A program made the translations under genes and the position numbers. A DNA stretch of 64,000 nt from Baylisascaris procyonis (taxonomy: Eukaryota; Nematoda; Chromadorea; Rhabditida; Ascarididae). Location: positions 8,271,501 to 8,335,500 of the forward strand of contig JAZARR010000197.1 in assembly GCA_037389465.1 (NCBI GenBank), given 5' to 3'. The notes beneath the pieces are model-generated. The model worked only from the letters and a program-made list of their open reading frames with translations. It did not search any database and was not told the origin of the DNA. Positions 53,661-63,977 of the stretch are shown here, piece after piece (the stretch's first letter is position 1; each line of letters opens with the position of its first letter).

Positions 53661-56600
53661 TTCAAGCCCATTTTATCACAATGACTCTCGCAATCAACTA
53701 CACAACAATAAGCCTGAGCGTCCAATAACCCCTACCCCCTCCCCTCTAATAGATACCCATCTATTTTGAGTCAAAAACTATTACCAATTCAAGTCTAAAT
53801 TCAAAATCTCTCTCTTGAATTGATTCAAAATTCTATTTGTATAATAGCTTAACTGAACAAATAATGAAGTAAAAAAGATTTCAGATTCTCTCACTAAACA
53901 CTTTACAAGCGTTCCCAATGACCTTAAGGACGACATTCTGGTGCAAGAACAGTCCTTCCAACTTAATCCTCTCTCTTCAGAGCGTTCCAATTCAAAATTA
54001 TAAGGGCATCCATAGAAAATTCAATAAATCCGCCACAATTGACAGCATAAATAATATGAACAACTCCAGAAACAATTTACTAAATTATAAAGGATAGTTA
54101 TTATGGTATATAAACTGCATGCTAAAAGAAGCACCCATCTGATGCCACAATACTATTAACAAGTAAGCCATACAACAGAAGGATAATACTACGAAGTCGG
54201 GTACACATCTTCTGAATTTCCTACAACGTAGGCAATCAAATATTGTGGTCGCAATGACTTTTGCCCCTTACTAAAAAAAAGCCTCAGAGCTTGAAATTCT
54301 AACTTTTTTGAGGTGATATTTTTCAACTGAGTAAATATAAAAATAAACCTCCCTAACCCCTATAAATTCTATGCCGAATTAAAGGTTTCTAAAATTTCAT
54401 ATTTTTGAGACGAATATATACTGCTTTGTCACAACCTTCCTCAAAGACCTCAATATCAAGGTGACCGTATTTACCTGTTTCTAATTCTATGCTTACCGTA
54501 CTACAAGTGCTTATAGATAACATAAACTATACAACAATTGATAGATAGGAAATACGTACAACAGCTTTACCGTAGTCTGCAAAAGAAACACCGCCTGGTA
54601 GGGGCGGGGAGGGGGGGGGGAGAGAAAACAGATGCCGGGATAATTCCTATGAATCAATTGCTGAACATGTGCGCTCCCCCTTTTACGTTAATTTTTATAA
54701 ATCTTTGCAATGAGATGCAAATTTTGTCTGTGTATGTATGTGTCCGTCTGTCGGGTCGTTTCAACTAGCAAACCAACAAACTTACACTGATGGAATCTGA
54801 TAGGTTTATTTCAATCCACATGATGATCCTTAAATATAATTTTATGAATGCCGATCCATATTAGCATATGTGATCCACTTTTAAAGGTACCATGATTATA
54901 TATGGAAGTTGATTATAAGCGTCAAGTGTAAACTTCGAAATGAATTTTCCAATACGCTTATATATGACCATTTAATTAGTGGGCAGCAACTACACAATGA
55001 ATTATTTCAACAATTTTTTTAAGATATTGCTATCAGCAAGTGATTTTGATGATTTAGGATGGAATAAAGCGGAAACGCAACCTGTCTTCTTGGAAGAAAT
55101 TATCAATTAATTCAGTAAACGAACAATTTTTATTAGAAAATTGTTGGAGATCAATCTATTTCTGATTGGATTTATTAGTTCCTCGGCGTTTTTTAAAGGA
55201 AATGGGAGTGAAAGCACCTAGCTGGAAGAGGGACTTATATTTGGAGGGGAAGGGAGGGGTTGTAATGTGCTGAAAATTTACAGTATTAAAGCCCGCATCA
55301 AAAGCAGCTACCATTACGACACCATCCTTACAACTATCTACCTATTTCTTGCTAATTAAACTTGCTATGTTTCTCTTAAAATGTAAGTTACTCAAGTTTC
55401 CTCAAAAAGCCTACTTACTATAACTCTTTCATAACCTATTACACCTGTATTTTACAAACAATTACCTTTATACCTGTACTTAACTATTAGCTGATACTTT
55501 CACCGAAATTCTAACTTGAAAAACACAAAGAACACCTGCCCAGACGTATCCGCCACTTTGGTAGATCGCTTCCAATGACTATTATTGCAGACATTTTGAA
55601 TAATTCATTTTTAAATTGAAATAAGCCGACGGCATAAATTTCTCACATTTTAAAACTTTTTTTCCCAAATTTTTGATCTACTTATATTATTCACTCGAAA
55701 AATACCACGTTGAAATTTGCATATAATAAAATCGGAAAAAACTTGGCTCAAATACAAAAATTCAAATTTTTTGGCAAAGAAAACTAAAAAAATTGGCCCA
55801 AACGCAACTCGTTCGCCTCAAGAGAGGAACTGGCACTCGCGTACGCGTACAATCTTGTTATAGGAAACTGCTCATCTTTTCGTTATCCTATCACGTTTTT
55901 GCCAATAATTTAAATTTCAATTCGTGTTACGGTCATTGTGAATATATAACAGCGCAATATTCACTTATCTTGGGAAACCCCTTGGATTATGTTTCGTCTG
56001 AGTTGGAGGTTTTAGGAGGTACGACAGAGGCAGGAAAGATGATGGGGGAGGGGGGAGGGTTTAAAGACAGACAGCACCTACATAAACAACTCCCTGCAAG
56101 ATTTGTCCACCTGCGTCAAAAATAAACAAGGGGTAGTTTCATTCATAACTCCACTTCCTGAATGCGCTTGTAAGATCATCCGAAACGAGGAATAACAAGA
56201 CAAAAGTGAATGATCTGCCTTGAGTTTGCCGAAGTTTTTAACTGGGTGACCAACCTGAAAGTACTGTTTAAACTATATATATGTAGGATAGGTAATGCTG
56301 TCGGGACCTGATGAGGATTTTTTTTGTGTGGGCGAAATTACAGGATGAAAGGCTTTTTCCTTATTTCATGCTGTGTCGAATAGGTTGCCCCAGGGCAATT
56401 TTCGAGGATACTTCTATTTAATGGCCATCCAGAAAAATTGCTGGGTACCCTTCGCTTTGCTGGTAAGTTTCCGGTTGAATGTTTCGTGCATTTACGTTGT
56501 CTAAATTTTCCAACAAAAGATGTGATGAAGGATGTTGGTGTTTATATGAGTTACACTTCAGGCCGCAAATGTTATGCTGAAGTTTCGCCGAGGGCTGCTC

Positions 56601-57508
56601 AAATCGTAAATTGCATTCCTTGTGCGTTAAATTAGGAAGTCATTTGTTGTTTACTATCGTCCAATTGTAAAATAGTATGCTCACTTTTAGTCATCAACTC
56701 TAAAAACTTTAATTCAAAAAAAGTTCAAAAGGTGTTTCACTAAGACAACTTTCAGTAAAACATTTCATAGAGATCGTTTCGGTCCGATTGTGAGCAGTAG
56801 CTTTAAAATCTCCCTTGAATTAAATTATTAGGTTTAATTTAATTCAAATTTTTCTTTAAAAATTGTCGGAGTTTTTGTTTTTGTTGAAAAACTTTGAAAA
56901 TATTTCTTCAAATCGCAAAAAAGGTAAAGAATGAAAGTGATATGCTTAATTCATTTGATTTTATCGCTTATTTTTAAAACTTTTTGGTGGAGGAGAGGAG
57001 GAGGGGAGGGGGAGGGGGGGGGAGAGAGAGGGAGAGGGGAGGGTAAATTTAAACGCATAATTATATTCACTCCATTCGTATGGCTACTGAGAGAATTTAT
57101 CTTAGATTCAGTTATATAATTCAGCATCTGCCGATCAAAACAAATCTGGCCAGATTCGCATACAGTTTTCAGTATACACATTATTTACTAACATATGGGA
57201 CATGTTGGTCAAATAAACTGATCGAACCTGTTGATCAGATGAAGTGATTGAACCTATTAGTTAGGTGGACAAATTGAACCTATTCAGGTATGCGGATTGA
57301 ACCTACTGATGATGTGAATGGATTGCAAAAACGTATATTATATCAGCTGCACTCGCGCATACCTTCATTTGTTTTCATCGATCCGTTATTCTCAATAAAA
57401 TACGAATGATTCAAAATGCTTTCAGCGTTTCGCACTTGTAAAACACCTAACTCCTCGGCAACCGCTCTCTTCGACATCATAAACATCGTACTACTGAACA
57501 GAGCGTAA
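53661..57508. other. Intergenic sequence, no gene recognised
   Basis: Mostly AT-rich, with G-rich tracts at 54600-54622 and 56990-57044. A 110-residue plus frame at 55793-56125 and a 65-residue frame at 56438-56635 have no recognisable similarity. At 57210-57320 GATTGAACCTA-type words recur irregularly. Confidence 0.45.
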
Positions 57509-57949
57509 TGCCCAACTTTCCCTTTCCATTCCCTCCTCAATAAGCGCCAACTCCTTAAACTAAACGTTACCCCCCCCCCCGCCCCCACACTCCGACAAAT
57601 TCTCGTCCGCAACCGACTATATGATCGTCTATGCTGCAACTCATCTAAGTGTGTTATTTGTCCCACGCACAATCCAGGTGACTGTTGCATGAAAGATGTT
57701 GTCTATTCTATTCGTTGCTGTGCATGTGATTCTTTCTATATTGGCGAAACGGGCCGCGTCCTGCACGACCGCATTAGAGAGCACGTGTTAAGCATGTCAT
57801 CATCACTATCTCGATTATATGCTGCATGCCCAATTGCCAAGCATGTTGCCGAGGTTCATAACCTTGAAGCTACTAACATTGTGATTGAAATAATTGCTCG
57901 TGGTAAAGGCACACTAATCCGCAAGATAAGGGAGCTCACCACCTCATAA
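57509..57949 (+). pseudogene. Penelope-like retroelement remnant, GIY-YIG endonuclease domain
   Basis: Frame open from just after a stop at 57506-57508 to a stop at 57947-57949. After a short degraded stretch it reads LRQILVRNRLYDRL, a cysteine cluster (CCNSSKCVICPTHNPGDCC) and then VYSIRC...SFYIGETGR...HDRIREHV...AKHVAEVHN. YSI and YIG spaced like this, followed by the Arg and His of RIREHV, is the GIY-YIG nuclease fold. The preceding LxxILVR motif and Cys cluster are the arrangement found at the C-terminus of Penelope-like elements. The reverse transcriptase domain that should precede it is absent, so the copy is 5'-truncated. A LINE carrying a GIY-YIG domain is the less likely alternative. 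The nuclease part itself is intact. Confidence 0.75.
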
Positions 57950-58420
<471 letters not shown>

Positions 58421-58811
58421 AATTATTATTCCATCTGTACTCGACGCATTATATCGTCACAACCAAAAACTATGATACTAATGCATCTACGGATCATGCG
58501 TCTGCGAAACAACAGTGTTACTACTCATATCCAACCTACAACTCCCTTCGAAATTAGCGGACCGCCTTGAACGTTGATATCCATACCGACTTTTCGTAGT
58601 CATCGCTTTAAACGCCTCCCAAATTAAGGATACCGGAGAGCAGACAGACACAGACATACGGACATGCACAAACACACTGAACTAGGGGAAAAAATATGTT
58701 GCGTTGCACTTTTATACAACTGTTACACAGGTATTGATCTCTGTGTGAGTCATTGTGGATGTTGTTGACATTGTTGCTATGAGTAACGTTGCCCAATGAT
58801 TGTGCAATATT

Positions 58812-58866
58812 ATGATGTCATTTCAAAGCCTATAAAAGCCGGAAAATGCTTAGAGTCGTATCAGAT
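58812..58866 (+). promoter_or_regulatory. Core promoter: CRE-like site, TATA box, initiator
   Basis: ATGATGTCAT (58812-58821, bZIP-like), TATAAAAG (58831-58838) and TCAGAT (58861-58866, initiator-like) line up with the expected ~30-bp TATA-to-start spacing, 21 bp ahead of the ATG at 58887. Confidence 0.6.
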
Positions 58867-58886
58867 TCGGCAGGTGGCGTTCGAGG

Positions 58887-59441
58887 ATGGTTGGTGTTCT
58901 CCATTTCCGGTTTAATGACGGTGAAATCACACGACGAGTGAGTATGTCATTCAAATGGGGAGATGATATTTATAAATTATTACTGGAGAAATTACAAGAA
59001 TATGGCTATGTACCTGGCAAAAAGAAGCTCTTCTATGTCAGCCATGGAAATGAGAGTACACTCATCGACAATAACGATTCCCTATGGGAAACAGTTGAGG
59101 AGTGCCGTAGAGACGGATGCGATAATATACAAATAGAAAGCAGCATAAAGCCTCCTCGAAAACTTGATGCGGAATTCAGGCCATGTTTTGATAGATGGGA
59201 TGAGTGTAAAAATCGGGGACGGCGCCCGCACTCTTTGTCGAGATCACGGAGTCCAAGATCGAGAAGTGTTTCGATTTCAAGCGATGAGGATAGAGATTTC
59301 CGAGGTCGAGCACGCTCACCGCATAGATCATCCAAGAATAACAAAATTCGTTCCGGTTCTCGAGGTGGTATGGAAAAAAGATTGCGAATATTGGAAGAAA
59401 AAGTCGACAAACTTATTGAGATGATGAAAGGACGTGAGTGA
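58887..59441 (+). CDS. Small protein: PB1-like domain, RS region, C-terminal coiled coil
   Basis: 184 codons without an intron. Residues 3-85 look like a PB1-type ubiquitin-like fold: a basic patch (RFNDGEITRRVSMSFKW), a helix (DDIYKLLLEKLQEYG) and then a strand-turn segment YVSHGNESTLIDNNDSLWETVEE that resembles the acidic OPCA loop. Residues 109-160 are Arg/Ser-rich with SRSRSPRSRS-type dipeptides and an acidic SSDEDRD, as in SR-like nuclear proteins. Residues 162-182 form an amphipathic helix (MEKRLRILEEKVDKLIEMM) suited to oligomerisation. I do not recognise the family. The last codons contain a strong donor-like GGAC|GTGAGT, so the gene might splice onward instead of ending at this stop. 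A good TATA/initiator promoter precedes it. Confidence 0.75.
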   Translation: MVGVLHFRFNDGEITRRVSMSFKWGDDIYKLLLEKLQEYGYVPGKKKLFYVSHGNESTLIDNNDSLWETVEECRRDGCDNIQIESSIKPPRKLDAEFRPCFDRWDECKNRGRRPHSLSRSRSPRSRSVSISSDEDRDFRGRARSPHRSSKNNKIRSGSRGGMEKRLRILEEKVDKLIEMMKGRE

Positions 59442-60611
59442 ATCGCTATCAGATTTATGATAAGCTACTGTTATTTTTGATGTTTCATTTCATATTCTAC
59501 TACAAAAAAGTGGGTTTTTTTTCATTGTTTTAAAAAATTATTCCGGTCTTTTTTTCTCATTTCCTTTTTTTCGTTCGAATATGCAACGACCACCTTTGCA
59601 ATGATAGCTGTCTATCACCAACTTCTGTTGACCTCAAGACGTATAGCTTCACATTTTTTCCTTCGTACTTTTTTATTCCCATTGACATTTCCGCCATTTT
59701 TCAAAAAAAAAATCCGTCTCTTGTTTAGTAAATAAGCATACTGTGTACTATTTGCGCTTGTTGCGTTAATTCTATTGTAAAAGTATTTCGTAAATTGTTA
59801 CTTTATAATTCGTTTATTCATCGATGTTTTTATATATAATTGATTGCTAGTTTTATATAATGCTGAATGGTGTGTATCAATTCAATTGCAGTAAAGAAAT
59901 TTTTAACATGCACTTCAAAAGGACGAACGTAATAAAGCAGGATGGGATATTTAAGGAAGGGGGGGGGGGAGATTGGTCGAGCAGGCTACTGTCGGAGTGG
60001 AATATTTTCTGTCTTCCAAATGCTGGGACACTGCCAAAACTTGGATAATGAAGGCATTCTTCCTCTCAATGTCCAAATGCCAAATTTTACCCTCAAGTTC
60101 CGCCCAAAGAGATACCTCTCCCCTCTCGAATCAATCAACGCTTCCCTCCCTTATTCAGAAAGCTTTCGCATAATCTTTTGCTCAATAGTAGCTCTCCGAA
60201 TATCACAATCGGATGTCGCAAATGTTTACCAGAAGATTTCTACAACGCCGAGGGTAACGGAATTCGATCTTCGACTCGGAGTCGTCTACACACCAACTTC
60301 CTCCATCGCAAATGATCCATTCACAACTTAAAATTTGTCTATGCAGTATCACCCTCCTATCCGCCATAACAATATAACCCAAACTAGCGAAATGGTCAAA
60401 AACCCTACGATAAAGCAGCATTAATTGGTGACTTCAAACAACGATCTTCCTAGTGACCACCCCTGAGGCACCAAATGCAAGTGGGTAAGTTTAAAAAAAG
60501 GAAAATTAAAATCAGCATTAAAAAAGCAAACATGGAAAGATCTCCCTTTAGCAAAATAAATATTATTATTCAAAGATGAATAAATGACACCAAACCACAG
60601 CAGTCTCCAGC
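59442..60611. other. Intergenic, between the RS-protein gene and the tRNA array
   Basis: An AT-rich half (to about 59940) is followed by a GC-richer half. The latter holds overlapping open frames (59942-60331 on plus, 60203-60421 on minus) with no recognisable similarity. I cannot support a gene. Confidence 0.4.
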
Positions 60612-60683
60612 GGTCTTCTGGTGTAGCGGTTATCAGCCTGCCTTGCAAGCAGGCGGTCGACGGTTCGATCCCGGGCCAGATCT
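60612..60683 (+). pseudogene. tRNA-Val-derived copy 1, anticodon TGC, degraded
   Basis: The body matches the array consensus, but one D-arm base is missing, the acceptor and T stems have mismatches, and the anticodon loop CTTGCAA gives TGC (alanine codon GCA). The first copy of the array. Confidence 0.7.
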
Positions 60684-60795
60684 TTCCACAAATGTAGAAC
60701 TTCTGCGAGAAATGCAGGTATCGCGAACGTGATGGAACACTTCTACCTCAACGCTCAGCCCACAACCGATCACCCCATCGCACCAACATCAAGCC

Positions 60796-60868
60796 GGCCT
60801 CGTGGTGTAGCGGTTATCACGCCTACTTCGCACGCAGGAGGTCGCCGGTTCGATCCCGGCCGAGATCA
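60796..60868 (+). pseudogene. tRNA-Val-derived copy 2, anticodon CGC
   Basis: The anticodon at 60829-60831 is CGC instead of CAC. There is one mismatch in the anticodon stem and one at acceptor position 3. The T arm is intact. Confidence 0.65.
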
Positions 60869-60989
60869 GGCTTATCCTTTCAGGAGTGGATTGTTTTGAG
60901 AGAAATGCAGCAATAGTGAGTGTGGTGTCATATTTCAACCTTCAAAGATGAGCATAGAGGGGTCACATAATCGTAGGAACAATAAGATC

Positions 60990-61062
60990 GGTCTCGTGGT
61001 GTAGCGGTTATCACGCCTGCTTCACACGCAGGAGGTCGCCGGTTCGATCCCGGCCGAGATCA
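60990..61062 (+). tRNA. tRNA-Val (CAC), copy 3
   Basis: Consensus sequence. Acceptor GGTCTCG pairs with CGAGATC, anticodon stem CCTGC/GCAGG holds loop TTCACAC (anticodon CAC at 61023-61025), and T stem GCCGG/CCGGC holds TTCGATC. Discriminator base A. The A box TGGTGTAGCGG and B box GGTTCGATCC match the pol III consensus. No intron. Confidence 0.95.
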
Positions 61063-61184
61063 GGTATGTCCTTCCACAGATGTAGATCTTTTGCGTGAAA
61101 TGTAGCTACCGTGAGTTTGATGTCATATTTCAGCCTTCAGGGATGAGCGTACAGGGGTGACACTATCGTAGGAACACCAAGGGC

Positions 61185-61257
61185 GGTCTCGTGGTGTAGC
61201 GGTTATCACGCCTGCTTCACACGCAGGAGGTCGCCGGTTCGATCCCGGCCGAGATCA
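61185..61257 (+). tRNA. tRNA-Val (CAC), copy 4
   Basis: Identical to the array consensus. TTTT terminator at 61283-61286. Confidence 0.95.
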
Positions 61258-61378
61258 GGCTTATCCTTTGAATAGTGGAATCTTTTGAGAGAAATGCAGC
61301 AATAGTGAGTGCGATGTCATATTTCAACCTTCAAGGATGAGCGTAGAGAGGTGACACCATCGTAGGAACACCAAGGTC

Positions 61379-61451
61379 GGTCTCGTGGTGTAGCGGTTAT
61401 CACGCCTGCTTCACACGCAGGAGGTCGCCGGTTCGATCCCGGCCGAGATCA
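61379..61451 (+). tRNA. tRNA-Val (CAC), copy 5
   Basis: Identical to the array consensus. Confidence 0.95.
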
Positions 61452-61573
61452 GGTATACCCTTCCACAGATGTAGATCTTTTGCGACAAATGCAGGTGTCG
61501 TGAGTTTGATGGCATATTTTAATGCTCAAAGATGAGCGTAGAGTTCTCACACCATCGCACCAACAACAAGAAC

Positions 61574-61646
61574 GGTCTCGTGGTGTAGCGGCTATCACGC
61601 CTGCTTCACACGCAGGAGGTCGCCGGTTCGATCCCGGCCGAGATCA
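61574..61646 (+). tRNA. tRNA-Val (CAC), copy 6
   Basis: One D-loop change (GCGGCT for GCGGTT); otherwise consensus, all stems paired. Confidence 0.92.
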
Positions 61647-61767
61647 GGCTTATCCTTTGAATAGTGGAATCTTTTGAGAGAAATGCAGCAATAGTGAGTT
61701 TGATGTCATATTTCAACCTTCAGGGATGAGCGTAGAGGGGTGACACTATCGTAGGAACAACAACGGC

Positions 61768-61840
61768 GGTCTCGTGGTGTAGCGGTTATCACGCCTGCCT
61801 TACACGCAGGAGGTCGCCGGTTCGATCCCAGCCGAGATCA
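61768..61840 (+). tRNA. tRNA-Val (TAC), copy 7
   Basis: The loop CTTACAC gives anticodon TAC (61801-61803), a valine isoacceptor for GTA. One T-stem mismatch (CCAGC for CCGGC) may weaken it. Confidence 0.75.
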
Positions 61841-61961
61841 GGTATATCCTTTCAGGAACGGAATCCTTTAACAGAATTGTAGCTATCGTGAGTGTCATGT
61901 CATATTTCAACCTTCAAAGATGAGCGTAGAGGGGTCACATAATCGTAGGAACAATAAGATC

Positions 61962-62034
61962 GGTCTCGTGGTGTAGCGGTTATCACGCCTGCTTCACACG
62001 CAGGAGGTCGCCGGTTCGATCAAAGCTGAGATCA
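61962..62034 (+). pseudogene. tRNA-Val-derived copy 8, broken T arm
   Basis: The anticodon arm is intact (CAC), but the T-stem 3' strand reads AAAGC and one acceptor base has changed, so the T arm cannot fold and the B box is damaged. Confidence 0.8.
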
Positions 62035-62156
62035 GGTATATCCTTCCACAGATGTAGATCTTTTGCGTGAAATGTAGCTACCGTGAGTTTGATGTCATAT
62101 TTCAACCTTCAGGGATGAGCGTAGAGGGGTGACACTATCGTAGGAACACCAAGGCC

Positions 62157-62229
62157 GGTCTCGTGGTGTAGCGGTTATCACGCCTGCTTCACACGCAGGA
62201 GGTCGCCGGTTCGATCCCGGCCGAGATCA
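62157..62229 (+). tRNA. tRNA-Val (CAC), copy 9
   Basis: Identical to the array consensus. Confidence 0.95.
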
Positions 62230-62350
62230 GGCTTGTCCTTTGAATAGTGGAATCTTTTGAGAGAAATGCAGCAATAGCGAGTGTGATGTCATATTTCAAC
62301 CTTCAACGATGAGCGTAGAGGGGTCACACCATCGCATCAACAACAAGAAC

Positions 62351-62423
62351 GGTCTCGTGGCGTAGCGGTTATCACGCCTCCTTCGCACGCAGGAGGTCGC
62401 CGGTTCGATCCCGGCCGAGATCA
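62351..62423 (+). pseudogene. tRNA-Val-derived copy 10, anticodon CGC
   Basis: Anticodon CGC (62384-62386), a mismatch in the anticodon stem (CCTCC/GCAGG) and an A-box change (GTGGCG). Acceptor and T arm intact. Confidence 0.65.
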
Positions 62424-62545
62424 GGTATGTCCTTCCACAGATGTAGATCTTTTGCGTGAAATGTAGCTACCGTGAGTTTGATGTCATATTTCAGCCTTCA
62501 GGGATGACCGTACAGGGGTGACACTATCGTAGGAACACCAAGGGC

Positions 62546-62618
62546 GGTCTCGTGGTGTAGCGGTTATCACGCCTGCTTCACACGCAGGAGGTCGCCGGTT
62601 CGATCCCGGCCGAGATCA
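62546..62618 (+). tRNA. tRNA-Val (CAC), copy 11
   Basis: Identical to the array consensus; part of the 389-bp block duplicated from 61063-61451. Confidence 0.95.
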
Positions 62619-62739
62619 GGCTTATCCTTTGAATAGTGGAATCTTTTGAGAGAAATGCAGCAATAGTGAGTGCGATGTCATATTTCAACCTTCAAGGATG
62701 AGCGTAGAGAGGTGACACCATCGTAGGAACGCCAAGGTC

Positions 62740-62812
62740 GGTCTCGTGGTGTAGCGGTTATCACGCCTGCTTCACACGCAGGAGGTCGCCGGTTCGATCC
62801 CGGCCGAGATCA
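62740..62812 (+). tRNA. tRNA-Val (CAC), copy 12
   Basis: Identical to the array consensus; the last intact copy before a run of degraded ones. Confidence 0.95.
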
Positions 62813-62933
62813 GGCTTATCCTTTCAGGAGTGGAATCTTTTGAGAGAAATCGAGCTATCGTGAGTGTGATGTCATATTTCAACCTCCAATGGTGAGCATA
62901 GAGGGGTCACATAATCGTAGGAACAATAACATC

Positions 62934-63006
62934 GGTCTCGTGGTGTAGCGGTTATCACGCCTGCTTCACACGCAGGAGGTCGCCGGTTCGATGACGGCCG
63001 AGATGA
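62934..63006 (+). pseudogene. tRNA-Val-derived copy 13, degraded 3' half
   Basis: Anticodon CAC retained, but the T-loop end and stem read GATGACGGC and the acceptor ends GATG, losing the G1-C72 pair. Confidence 0.8.
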
Positions 63007-63126
63007 GGCTTATCCTTTCAGGAGTGGAATCTTTTGAGAGAAATGCATCAGTAGTGAGTGTGATGTCATATTTCAAACTTCAAGGATGAGCGTAGGGGGT
63101 GACACCATCGTACCAACAATAAGAAC

Positions 63127-63199
63127 GGTCTCGTGGTGTAGCGGTTATCACGCCTGCTTCACACGCGGGAGGTCGCCCGTTCGATCGCGGCGGAGATCA
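63127..63199 (+). pseudogene. tRNA-Val-derived copy 14, degraded
   Basis: CAC anticodon kept. T stem GCCCG/GCGGC has two mismatches, and the first 3' acceptor base is changed (GGAGATC). Confidence 0.8.
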
Positions 63200-63321
63200 G
63201 GTATATCCTTCCACAGATGTAGATCTTTTGCGAGAAATGTAGGTATCGTGAGTTTGATGGCATATTTTAACCCTCAAAGATCAGCGTAGAGGGGTCACAC
63301 CATCGTAGGAACACCAGGGGC

Positions 63322-63394
63322 GGACTCGTGGTGTAGCGGTTATCAGGCATGCTTCACACGCAGGAGGTCGCCGGTTGAATCCCGGCCGAGACCA
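63322..63394 (+). pseudogene. tRNA-Val-derived copy 15, degraded
   Basis: Changes in the acceptor (GGACTCG, GAGACC), the D/anticodon arm (CAGGCATGC) and the T loop (TTGAATC). Confidence 0.8.
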
Positions 63395-63515
63395 GGCTTA
63401 TCCTTTCAGGAGTGGAATTTTTTGAGAGAAATGCAGCAATAGTGAGTGTGATGTCATATTTCAACCTTCAAGGATGAGCGTAGAGGGGTCACACCATCGT
63501 GCCGAGAACAGGGAC

Positions 63516-63588
63516 GGTCTCGTGGTGTAGCCGTTATCACGCCTGCTTCACACGCAGGAGGTCGCCGGTTGGATCCCGGCCGAGATCA
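63516..63588 (+). pseudogene. tRNA-Val-derived copy 16, T-loop mutated
   Basis: The T loop is TTGGATC (the invariant C of TTC lost, B box damaged) and the D loop is changed (AGCCGTT). Stems otherwise intact; anticodon CAC. Confidence 0.7.
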
Positions 63589-63709
63589 GGCTTATCCTTT
63601 CAGGAGTGGAATTTTTTGAGAGAAATGCAGCAATAGTGTGTGTGATGACATATTTTAGCGCTCAAAGATGAACGTAGAGGGGTCACACCATCGTACCAAC
63701 AATAAGAAC

Positions 63710-63782
63710 GGTCTCGTGGTGTAGCGGTTATCACGCATGCTTCACACGCTGGAGGTCGCCGGTTGGATCCCGGCCGAGATCA
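63710..63782 (+). pseudogene. tRNA-Val-derived copy 17, degraded
   Basis: Anticodon stem CATGC/GCTGG has two mismatches and the T loop is TTGGATC. Anticodon CAC. Confidence 0.75.
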
Positions 63783-63904
63783 GGCTTATCCATCCACAGG
63801 TGCAGATCTTCTGCGAGAAATGTAGGTATCGTGAGTTTGATGGCATATTTCAACCTTCAAGGATGAGCGGAGAGGGGTCACACCATCGTACCAAGAACAA
63901 GGAC

Positions 63905-63977
63905 GGTCTCGTGGTGTAGAGGTTATCACGCCTGCTTCACACGCAGGAGGTCGACGGTTCGATGCCGGCCGAGATCA
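63905..63977 (+). pseudogene. tRNA-Val-derived copy 18, mildly degraded
   Basis: D loop AGAGGTT and T stem/loop GACGG-TTCGATG, a mismatch in the T stem and a loop change. Anticodon CAC kept; might still fold. Confidence 0.6.

Noticed and set aside
59942..60331. 129-residue plus-strand protein
   Set aside because: No recognisable domain, no promoter or splice context, and overlapping frames on the other strand; not supportable.
63086..63919. Short open frames inside the tRNA array (SWCSGYHACFTRGRSPVRSRR type)
   Set aside because: They are translations of tRNA sequence; the SWCSGYHACFTRGR-type string is a shadow of the tRNA-Val body.
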